A stretch of 64,000 bases of DNA from Intoshia linei (taxonomy: Eukaryota > Orthonectida > Rhopaluridae): NCBI GenBank assembly GCA_001642005.1, contig LWCA01000051.1, forward strand, positions 1 to 64,000, written 5' to 3'. Position numbers and translations under genes: made by a program. Shown one piece after another: positions 18,941 to 30,400 of this stretch (within the stretch, counting starts at the first letter, position 1; each line of letters starts with the position of its first letter). The notes beneath the pieces are model-generated. The model was not told the DNA's origin and made no database searches. It was given only the letters and a program-made list of their open reading frames with translations.

Positions 18941-21579
18941 TTAATAGTCATCATATTCTTTGTTTAGTCTTCTTCTTTTTAAAGCTGTAAAAAAATCTGT
19001 AATATCATTGGCGTTCACTGTCTAATAATTATGATTAGAGTTTCATTAATTTTACCCTTTTTTGTTTTGAAATGTCGCTTAAATGGCTCACCAATTCTTC
19101 TTTCATGTGTTGATATTCTAAAATAGAATTTAAAATATTTTATTTAACACTGAAACTACCGCAAGGTACTCACAATAATTTAAATGTTTTAAAAATATGC
19201 ATCATAGTATGAATTACGAGGGTTTCCTAAATTTTTCTTACAACGTACTAGTCATTTCATTTACATAAAATTAATTTTTTGTAAAAGGTGTCAGATAGTG
19301 ATTGTGCCTGGACAAAATTCTCGGGATTTTTACGATTTCCCAGAATTTCCCGACTAAAATTGAGACATACCTGTATTTGATTTATGTTTGTTATTACCAT
19401 AAAAATATAATTATATTATAATATTTAAAATTTACCATTTCAAAAATCCCACCACTAATACAATTTAATCAAAAATACCATTTCAAGCGCTCATGGAAAA
19501 ATTGTCTTACACCGATATTCTTTTCAAAAATCCACTTCATCAAACCACCAATAAAAATTCTAATTTTCCAGCCCTTAATGGAAAAATATCCTTTTTTTAA
19601 AACCCTCTTATTCCAACCACAAATAACTAACGCTTAAGGGAATTATCCTCTTTTTACAACATTATTTTGGAAAATATTATGAGTTGTTACGAACTGAAAT
19701 GCTATCATCAAGATTGTTAAAATTAAAGGAAGCCCTTATGACCGTTCAACCTACGTCAACACAAAATGAAAGAAATTTCTCTACTGCTTCTAATTTCGTT
19801 ACAAAACGTAGAACGAGTTTAAAAGACTAATCTATCAATATTATGTGTTTTAAAACACTTTTTCAACAACCTAAAATAAATAAATTTTTTTCTAATTAAA
19901 TTTGTAAATTTCAATCTAGATTCGTGTTATTTCATTATCATTATCATAAATTTCTTTTTGTTTCTAAAATTAATTAAGGTCTCTAAAATTTTTAATTTTT
20001 CTATATTATATATGAATAAAAAATTTTTATTTTTTCCGGGAAATCACAATCACTAGTGTCAGGTCAAGCAGATCTACCCAGAGAGAAGCCTTTGGTAGTG
20101 TAGTAAATTTGTGATAAAAATTAGATAGTTGACTATAATACCATTCAGCATGGACATTTGAGTTGCTTTTGGCATGGTGGTGAGAGCATCCATAGATTTT
20201 TGAAAAGTCGTTTTATTTTCATTTTTTAAATTTTCTCGATAATGTGCAATAGTGTCAATGTTTGAACATATAAAAGAACAGCCTGCTTCATCCAAAAGTT
20301 TCTAAATAAAAATAAATAACCATAAAATCTAACTTTACTTTATCACTTTCGGAAATTTTTTTTCTCCAACCATCTATAAAAAAGGCTGAATTGCTGCTAC
20401 AATTTGTATTTTGTAATTTTTTTTTATTAAAATCAATTAACGCTAAAAAAATAATAAAACATTGATAAAAATAAAAACCGTCTATACTCATAGAATATTT
20501 TTTCAAAAAAATCAATTTTTTTGTACAAACAGGACACAGAAATTCGGAAAATGAATCTGGATCCACTATAAATGTAGTTTCGATATGCTAAAATTAAAAT
20601 GTTTTAGTTTACATAGAAAAATTACATTCACGTGATACCAATCTTCACAGGAAACACAATGTATCATTTCTACATGATTCTAAATGAAATTATTTCTTAA
20701 ATTTCGTGTAAATACAGATTCATCTGGGTATTTTTTATGGCAAAAACAATATAGTCCAATGAAATTTTGTCCATATATATTTTTATCGTTGACTTTTTCT
20801 TTTTCCTAGTTATATGTATAAAGGTTCATGAAGAATTTTATACTTTTTGGAGTGAACACTCTTGCGTAAACTTTGAGTTTCCACAATCACATCGAAAATT
20901 TCTATAAGTATAAAATGTACATATCAATATTAACTAATCAAGTCATTATTACCGGAATCTCAGGATTCGTGAGAAATTTTTGATTGGATTACACAAAGAA
21001 AGAACAATTACACTTTGAGAAAAACTTGGAAACCGGGTTAAAATAAAAAATGTACCGATATCGCTGATTAAAAACGGAAAAGCTTTATAACCACAAAATA
21101 ATGAGTAATGTACCTCTTTGTATATAATTCGTATAAATCATGACCATCATGGCAGTTCAAACTACAACTAAAACATATCCCAGCCAAGTCGTTGTCGTTC
21201 CCACTCTGGCAGGTAACACACGAGTAAACCAACTGTCGGTGCATATATCCCTATTAAAAATTAGAAAAATTTGATAGTACAATACCTGCTTATAAGAACA
21301 CCTTTTTTCATCTTCTCCAACAAGGGAATTGGTCTTTTCGTCAATGTTTTCATGGTATCTAATTACATCCAACATTGACACGGAGTCATCGTCATTTTTA
21401 ACAGAATCAGATCTAGTTTGAGAAATTTCAGGCGTCGGCTCCAAACCATCTTTTATACTCGAACCACTGTTGGATTCCAACTCTTCACTATTTTCGTTTG
21501 TAGCAATAGGGGATTCTACATCATTTTCGGTTAAATCTTTCCAATAACTTTTTGCAGCATTATTTATATCGTCAGACAT
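18941..21579 (-). CDS. UBR7: UBR7 (UBR-box and PHD-finger protein)
   Basis: UBR7 is a nuclear protein with a UBR zinc domain and a PHD finger, reported as a histone H2B ubiquitin ligase. The start MSDDINNAAKSYWKDL opens an acidic first exon containing SVSMLDVI. The UBR box reads CSYKQ, GYMHRQLVYSCVTCQS, LAGICFSCSLNCHDGHDLYE, LYTKR and NFRCDCGNSKF, with all cysteines in place. The PHD finger follows: NFIGLYCFCHKKYPDES, EMIHCVSCEDWYHV, FLCPVCTKK. The C-terminal part has AGCSFICSNIDTIAHYRENL and MDALTTMPKATQMSMLNG. After an intron of about 1 kb holding a complete 760-bp hAT element come EYQHMKEELVSHLSDISKQK and DITDFFTALKRRRLNKEYDD. Without crossing that intron the protein would look truncated. 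Minor exon edges are approximate. Confidence 0.93.
19296..20055 (+). mobile_element. hAT element remnant with transposase C-terminus, in a UBR7 intron
   Basis: Starts TAGTGATTGTG and ends CACAATCACTA, an 11-bp perfect inverted repeat. It is flanked by GTGTCAGA and GTGTCAGG (7 of 8). Near 19700-19830 a plus-strand frame reads [20 protein letters not shown], the hATC dimerisation motif of hAT transposases. The rest of the transposase is missing, so this is an internally deleted, non-autonomous copy. Its left half contains repeats of the 29-bp motif type (TTTCCAGCCCTTAATGG, CGCTTAAGGGAATTATCC). Confidence 0.8.
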
Positions 21580-21726
21580 GGTAAAAATTTGAAATCTAAC
21601 AATCACTAAAATTAAAAATAACTGATAAGATATACATTGGCGCGATACTGGTTACTAGGTTGATGTAGAGTTTATTCTACATGTTCATAAAATATGCAGT
21701 ATATTTGATATTTTGTTGGTGTCATT

Positions 21727-21997
21727 GTAATGCAAGTCGGTTTATCTTAAACGGTTCAGTTAAACCATGAAAATTAATTTGATCTCTGGCAGGTCGATGG
21801 TCCGTTGCACAATCCAAAAGGTAACACCTTGAATTGATACAATTTGTTCCTCAATCCGACAGCGCTAGTCGCAAATGCTGTTATCTTCCTGTCCGCCTCT
21901 TTAAAAAAAAATTTAGTTTAAATGATGAAGACTTTATGATGTAATGCAAGTCGGTTTATCTTAAAGGGTTCAGTTAAACCGTGAAAATTCATTTGAT
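21727..21997. repeat. Direct repeat of about 57 bp, copies 214 bp apart
   Basis: GTAATGCAAGTCGGTTTATC starts at 21727 and again at 21941. Similarity continues through TTAAACGGTTCAGTTAAACC (first) or TTAAAGGGTTCAGTTAAACC (second) to about 21783 and 21997. The 157 bp between the copies is less AT-rich (GGCAGGTCGATGGTCCGTTG) and matches nothing else in the window. Confidence 0.7.
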
Positions 21998-24461
21998 AAA
22001 ATTTATTTTTCAAAATTTCAAACAATTAAATAAACAAAATCATAAAGTGATCTTCACTTTTTATTATAGGTTATGGAATATTTTAGGAATTTTTTTGAAC
22101 CAAATTTGAAGGGGGTGTTTAAATATACGGTAAAACACACACATAGAGACATTGAATTTTATATAAGTAAAGGATAATAAAAGCATAACAATATTCAAAG
22201 GGTACTACACTTGAATTGTTTATTTATTATAATGTAATCTAATAATGTATAAATATTTTAACCTTATTATATTTAAATTTATGTTAGTGATTTATTGTTT
22301 TGTATACATAAATTTGTTTACTAACTTAACGGTGTCAAGTATCAAATTTAATTTGGCTTCAATAATGTTATTTATATTTTGAAATATATTATTAGATGTT
22401 AATTAGGTTGAAAGTATAAATTCCCACAATTTGAGATGCATTTTGTGATAAAACGGCAAGATAATGTATCTAAAAAAGGTACATTGTACAATATACACCC
22501 AGCAAATTAGGGAACGAAAATAAAGAATTTAACAAGTTTATAATTATAAAACCATTGCACATATTGATTATAAATGTTTTCGTCAAAAATTGAAACTTGT
22601 ATTATTGTAAGGGTTCAACAACCGAATTTACTCAGAAATATAATGTAAGTATTGTTTGAACTTCTGGTTGAATAGAAACATCAAATGAATCTTTTGGTGT
22701 TATTTTAGATAAATTTTGGTTGTATAATTATTTTTAACCTCATAGTCTTTGGATAAGTGGTGTCACAAGCTATTCCATCATTTACGTTTGAATTATTACA
22801 ATATTATTACTTTTTATTGACGTGGATGATATAAAAATTTTAATACATTTTAATTACTAGTTAACTGTAAGTTATATTGAAAGTATTAATGTATCATTTA
22901 CTTAAATAAAACCATTTCTTACATGGTAGTAAAGTTTTATTGTATCCTAAATGTTTCAGTTTTTGAACAACGAAAAGCCATTGCACATGGGTAAATTAAA
23001 TCGTGCCTTATTTATTGGAATCTAATGACTTCTTTGCCGATTTCAACTTATTGTCACGGTTGTGTGATATTATGTGTGAGGCTCTGTTTATTATTTACAT
23101 GTTAACATTTTTGTTTAAGTTTAAACATTTTTAACGGCGATTCTTATCAAAAAACATACACTTATAAGCGTTATTAAATTACTGCTCGTATTGTACATAC
23201 AAGTATTTCATACAAATTATGATACTTTGTAAAAAAAAAAATTTGTTTTAATAACGCATCCATATGTCAATTAAAACATAAATAATGTCATTTGTTAATA
23301 AAATAATTATAATTAATAAATAAATCAAATAATCAATAATGTAATTTTTTAACAATAATAGAGATTGAGAACCAATGATGATGTCAGTTATTTTCAAAGT
23401 TCAATTGGCTTGCGGCATATTGAACCAATTTTTGTTATTTATTGAGTCAGTAATACCGACATTTCTGATAAATTAAATAGTTATAAAATAACTGTCATTA
23501 CATTTTACGTATTCAATAAATATGAAGCTACTTTATACAATCGTAACTGTAGAATCGTCTACAATTTTGAATGCTGCATTCTGAGTATTTTGTCATCATA
23601 CTAAAATAATAAAATCCTGTAGGTCGTCGTGGAAATATGATATGTAGGTTCATGCCTATTTTTGATTGTTACCATGGTAATTTTGTGTTTTTGAAAGTGG
23701 AATGCAAATTCAACATCACGGAATTACTGTAGTACATTTATTTGAATTTAAACAATTACATATTACGACATACAATCAAAATAATAATTATTTTTTGATA
23801 TTTAGAAGTAATACGTCCCTTTAATTACTAAAGTGGCTAATAAAAATATCCTGGAAGGTCGAAAAAGTGTCTGAAATTATTGAACAGTATAATGAATGGA
23901 TTCAGCCCATTAAAAAAATTATCAAAAATAACCACAAAGTTACATTTCAATTATATGTAAATGAAAAGTTTTTAAAAGTAATAAATTACTGTGCTTAGAC
24001 ATTATTTAAAAACCAAAGAAATTCATTTATGAGACAGAAACCAGATTTCAATATTTCAAATATGTATACCAGTGATGGCAATCAAATCAAATTTGTGTGT
24101 TAATTTTGAGATTTTATTCGAGAATTATTTTCTGGAGTGTTTTCTAATAATAAAATTGTTACTTAGCCCTCCAATTGAAACAAAATCTATATTTTTTACT
24201 AAAATTCTATAGGTGAGATAATGAGCAAAATTTTTCAGCAAATTTTTCGATGGAATGGTAAATTTCTATTGAACAAATCTTGTAGATTTAAATTTTAATA
24301 ATACGCAAGTGAACCTTGTTTACTCATGGAATCTATTTCTTGATGAGTTTATTTTTATTATATTTTTTAATTTTTAGAGCGTAGATTTTGTGAAGTGTGT
24401 TAAAAAATATGTCAAGTGTGTATTTTTAACACAGAACACACATTTTATAATGACTGATGTA

Positions 24462-25157
24462 CAAAGCCGTCTTAAGCCACTTCATGGCTCTGGGCTAAGT
24501 AAAGGGTCACTTTTTAGAAGACAGGGCATACTGTTGGTTGGAGACTTAGAGTCTTATTTCATAGAGTATTAATAAAAGCATTAAAAGATATTATGTAGGT
24601 TTCTTGTAACTTATTTCTTTTACAAAAACTTCTTAATTAATGAAGAAAGTTTACTCTTTTTATTTGACAATATGCACCATGCAGTCACAAAAAATTCTTG
24701 ACAATTTTTCACAAATGTTGTTTTCTTACTTTTTTTTTGAGAAAAATCAGATATGATATTATCAAAACTTGTATATAAACAGTTGAAAATTAATAAGAGA
24801 AAATCGAAGATTTCCTACTTTCTTTTTGAATAGTGACTTAATAGAAAGGTTTTAATGTTTAATATTATCATTTGAAACAGTTTTTATGTTAATATTATAT
24901 GATGAACATTGTAGAATATATTTTAAATTGAATATTTACCAGAACTTTTATTCTTTAAACTATTTTTTTTCTAGCTATTTGAATTCCCACACTTCAAAAC
25001 TTATAAACTGTTTCTCAAGATATATGTAAAGTATTATTTAATAAATTTGGGGCCTCTTTTTAAGATATAAATGTAAATTACTTATATTAATTTGGGCTTT
25101 TTTTAATGAGTGGCCCTGGGCTATACCCCATATTGCCCATGCCTTAAAACGGCTCTG
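24462..25157 (+). mobile_element. hAT-type non-autonomous element, CAGAGCCG family, copy 1 (696 bp)
   Basis: Begins CAAAGCCGTCTTAAGCC and ends CCTTAAAACGGCTCTG, inverted ends. The flanking 8-bp duplication CTGATGTA is perfect on both sides (24454-24461, 25158-25165). Internal sequence is shared, in the opposite orientation, with the element at 30859-31496, including GAAGACAGGGCATA and GTTGGAGACTTAGA. No transposase reading frame remains. Confidence 0.85.
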
Positions 25158-27437
25158 CTGATGTATACTGTTAATCCGATTTTTTTGAAATTGCAAGATG
25201 AATATTTAGATTTTTAATTTTATAAATTTTTATTTAATTGGAAATAGCTGTATTACTAGTGATTATTATTTTTATTATATTAGTTGATTTTAAAATTTTA
25301 ACACTTTTATATTTTAAAAATAAGGTAATTTAGTTAATTAAGGTTAATTAAGGTAATTAGAATTATGTGACTACTTTTTTAATTATTAATGTTTTTAATG
25401 TTTGCATAATAACTTGGAACGCAGTGATAAACAATAAGAAAGGTGTAATGATCTGCTCATGTTTATCAATGTGTATACATTTTGTAAGTCAGAAAAAAGT
25501 ATACACTCTTTCTTGCAATATGAAGCAATATGCCAATGTAATATTCCGCAAATAATTTAATGCAAAATGAGCGCTTCATGATCAAAAAAAATTGGAAACG
25601 TTGCAGCTGCAGCGCGCTGGATAGAAATTTAGATAGAGGAACCAAAATATAGTGCTCACTGCTATCTGACCATCTCATGAAAATTGAAAATTCCTCCCTG
25701 TTGAGGAATTCCCCGGTTAAGAATCGCTGAAGTAATAAATTCAAAAATATTACCTCAAAGTTGATCAAGTTTTTTTAAAAACTAATATTTGAATATATCT
25801 TATATTTTAAATACATTTGTACAGTAAACAAGAGGTTGACAAGCATCATCAAAAACAGTTTAAATTACAAAAATGACAAATAAAATTATTGTACAACATG
25901 TTCACTGTTAATGTATTACATTAATTATAATTGATTCATATGAAATTTGATTACTTGTACTAATTTTTTAAAATTTTCCATTTTAAAAAAGCTTTTAGGT
26001 CCTTCAATATACATTTCAAATATCGGAACCTTGAATGCCTTGGCGCCTTTGGACTGTTTACATTAACAAAACTGATTGTAAATAGTGTGTATGCGTGCGT
26101 CTATATTCTTTGATGATTTTGTAGATGTAAAAGTAAAATGTTCGATTAAGTAGTTCGTTAATGGAAACTGACATAATTGTCTGTTTATAGTTGAAGTTTC
26201 TTGTAAAACTACCGACAGAAATTATAGAAATGTCAAATGACCAATTGTTCGTGTTTTTGAAGTTGGGCATTAAATAAATTATCCACATTAGACGATTAGA
26301 CGAATATATAATTCCGTCACTAAAAATGAAATTGATCCTCCAAATTAAAGACTAATTTCACAACGGGAGCGGATTAATCCGTGTATATTGATTTTACGGA
26401 TTGAGTAGAAATTCTGAAAAGCAAATCTGATACTCTGTCACCAACTGTGATAGAAAAACGAACGTAATGAACAAAATGAGCAAAATAACAGAAATTGTAA
26501 ACCGGGGAGCATTATGGAACCGGATAACGTGTCAAATATTGCTAAATCCAAAACCTACAACTGAGGCTGATTATGAATCCCAAAGGTGATTGAATAAATA
26601 AACATTTCACATTAATCTATTTCAGTATCCATTTAGCATCTTACTGCAATGAAAGCAATTGTTTAAATTATGTAAATAAATTATTATAATTAAACATGAC
26701 TAAGTTTGATTGGTTCAATGAGTAAGTTCAATAAATGTGTTTTGACAGTCGCATTGAAATGTAGGCCACTGCTCGAGAAATTATATTTTGAAGCAGTAGC
26801 TATTGTGCTCAGTGACTAAATAAATTGAGTTTTGACATTGATGTATTGGTTTTGATTGTAACAGAATGATTAATGAGTTTTTGACACGCCCACTGAACAT
26901 TTAGCTATTTGGATTGCGTCGTAGTAAAACAACTTGGTATCTGTTGATCTATTAGGCGTGGTTCCAGACAGTATGACTAGAAAGTATTTGAAATTTAATC
27001 GATTTAACAGGATAATTTGCAACAATTTACGTCAAGCCAAATAATTGTGAATTATTTACGAATTGGACTGCATACAATTGAAAATTTGTAATTAGTCAGA
27101 TATATCTATTATATGTGATTTTCATTTTATCCTCTTATCATCATGCTGAGCAAAAAACATTTTGTCAAATTTGACGTCGATAGTGAATAAAATTTGACGT
27201 TTTCAATTTTTTTTTGACACACTCAAATATATTGCCCGATTTGGACAAATATCAACACTTTGCTTGCATATTGACTATAATTGACGTGCTCATTGATACG
27301 TTGGTTCATCCTATTTATAGTAATACTAATATTTTAATTTATATCATATATACGTCCATTATAATCATTAATAGGCAAATCAATTACTGTTTAAATTGTC
27401 AGCGTCAATCGCGAAAAGTGATCTTAAGCAATCATTC

Positions 27438-30400
27438 ATGAATCACCCTAATCCAGATTTTCAGACAACTAATTCATCAACTGTCGTGGGTCGTGGGGAT
27501 TACTACGTACAAAACAATCACCATAATCCAGAGTCCAATATAAATGGAAATAAGGTAAATTAGTATTTAGTGGGTGTTTCGTTTCTAACAATCTTTTTAG
27601 TATCAGTCTAGTTCGTTGGATGGTCAACAAAAGCCAGATACAAAGTTTGACCATCAATCTCCGTTTTCGCATATAAATATAAACCAACCCGAGACTTCTA
27701 AAGAAGGTAACTATTTTGGTATTGACAAGAAAACGGTAAACCATTGTATATTTAGGCATGCAAAATTACAATCTCATAAATTTCATGAAAAAAGGAGCAT
27801 CCAAAAATCCAGATTTGCCAGTCTCGGACCCACCAAAATCTGAACATTGTGAATACCAAAATATAAATAATTTCTCAATAGAGGCTGATAATGAAAAATT
27901 TTCCAAAAATAATGAAAACAATGCACAACAAAAACGAAACAAGGAACAAGTATACGGGTAATTAATTTGAAACACATGAAACAAATTTTTATCGTATTTC
28001 AATACTTAAGTTTAAACACATACATTTTTAATCATATCAAAAAAATTTTCCATTTTTTTTCAATTTTTCTTCAATTTTTTAAATATTTTTAATTACATTT
28101 GACATGATATATTGCTGTATCAAATTACATTTTAAATTAAAATTTCTCCGTGTCGTTTTTGTTTGTCAATTGTGATATATTGTATGTGATAGACACGTTC
28201 TTTTTCCGTTGCTGGCTCTAATCTTTGAGAAATGCGAATTGGCAACATGCACATCGCGGGAAAGTGGATCTGCCAATATGGACGTTTGCTCCTCTGCATC
28301 GTTTAATGAGGATATAATTGCATTTTCAAAGCAGGTAATTATTCAATTTTGATATGGTGGGAAAATTCCAAAACAAAATTTCACGCGTTTTTATGGAGGT
28401 TTTGTTAATGCTAGCCAAATTTTTTCAGATTTTTTAGTTTTACTGAGTTTTATTGACAGTTTTAGTGTCACCGGCGTGAGAATTCTCTCTTTATATACAT
28501 GCGCAATAAAACGGTTAATCATAAAACATTACGATAAACACTATTGTTCAATTGAGACTTTAATATACTACTTTTTTGGCAATTCATAAAAATTTTGACA
28601 AATCTTTTCTTTTGTTGTCAAATTGGAATTTAGTTTTATATATTGCTCTTTTATTCATTTTATCCCTTAAACCCTTTTAATGTAATTGTTTTATTGTACT
28701 TATTTATACATTTTAATTTTAGAATTCCTCAAACTCTGTTTATCAAAGTAATAACCCGGATCTTGACAGCTTGGTAATTAATCTAATGAGCCATTTTATG
28801 TTTATTTAGATGACACAGGCTATCCAAGTTTTGCGATTTCACCTTCTAGAAATTGAAAAGGTTTTTTATTTGTCTTAATTAATACGTTTATAATGGTATT
28901 TTTAAAGTATTAACAAAATTAATATCATTTAATTTAAATTTAAGATAACCCTTTCTGTCTTTGAGTGGACCTCAAACAGAATTTAATTGAAAAAAACTTT
29001 AAAACAACCTTAACATTTGAATACAAACTAATACCCTAAAAATTAATATAACAATTGAAAAATGCACTTGAAAGGTATTTTGAAAGTAGTCATATAATAG
29101 ACTCTAAAATTTAAAAACGCACATTACGTTTATTAAAATGTATGCATGTTTTTTTGAATTTATTTGACTCTATTCATTTCAGAAGGACAACTAGTCACAA
29201 TATCTAATGAGGCATTGTAATTTTTAATTACACAACATTTTTTAAAAAATATAAAAATATAAAATAACTATTAATATATTGTAAAAAGTACATTACTATG
29301 ATTGACAGTTATTGTGCATTTATATTTGGAACGTTTTGATCCTACTATTTAGGTTCACGAATTGTGCGACAATTTCTGTCAAAGATATATCAATTGTTTA
29401 AAAGGAAAAATGCCTCTAGATTTGGTTATCGACGATCCCAATTCAGGAAAAGATTATAATATTCAATGTTTACGATCAAGTTCAGGAAACTCGCAACATT
29501 CAGATTATAAAAATGATGAACCAAAAAATAAACGATCCAAGTTCAACGATGATGCTAAAAATAGTAAATACTTTGGTAATTGTTTATATAAGTATACTTC
29601 GGTTGAAACGATGTATAGATTCCGTATATACCATTTGAGTTAACTCTTATTTTAGAAATTATTTTCTGAAATTTTTATTTAATGACAGGGGAGGACCAAG
29701 GCATTCATTTTTCATATTATAATTATTTTTTCACCCAATGGCTCAGATTTTTTGGTCAAAAGCTATTTATGCAAATGGACAGATTAAAAAACCCGTAGTC
29801 ACCGTTATATGTCTGAATTTAGTTTTTCAATCACATTCGTCATGTTTGTAATTGCAAGACACAATTCAGAAATTTTTGTAGAGAGTATAGTCTTGTACAG
29901 CGTGTAATACACAAATTCTCGTGTAATGAGCTAACATATATTCTGACAAACCTACAATGAAAATAGTGTAGGATAATACTGCCTTTATTAGTACGCTTGT
30001 GATAGTAAATTGTAAGAATTCATGAATATTTCAATTCATATGTATAATCTACATTGAATCCCAAAGTGGGTTCTTAATTTTTAAATCTACCGCCGGGCGG
30101 TTTAAAATTTACCATTTTTTAATTTATCAGCCTCGTTAAAATAAACCGAAATATTATTTTCACAGTACAATATTCTTTTCTGCATCGCCAACACTCAATA
30201 CCGTCAAAAATATTAATTCTCTTCATTGCCACTATAGAGAGGGACTACTGTATTAACAATTTACATTTCTTAATAAATAATATCGTTATTTATTACAATT
30301 TGAAGCATTTACCAGATTTATAAGAACCGTAAGAACCGTAAACTAGTGATTGTGCCGGGAAAAAAACCGGCACAGAATTCCCGGGATTTCTCGAAAAAAA

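Larger units (their letters stand above)
21580..27437. other. Gene desert between UBR7 and homothorax
   Basis: No coding sequence supported. It holds a 57-bp direct repeat (21727 and 21941), a 696-bp hAT-type element (24462-25157) and a relic of a hAT end at about 25708-25727 (CCCCGGTTAAGAATCGCTG). The last kilobase before 27438 is a little less AT-rich and would be the place to look for homothorax promoter sequences. I see no clear core motif. Confidence 0.5.

Noticed and set aside
25466-25768. A 100-codon minus-strand ORF
   Set aside because: It overlaps a worn hAT-type end (CCCCGGTTAAGAATCGCTG) and has no recognisable domain or splice partners.
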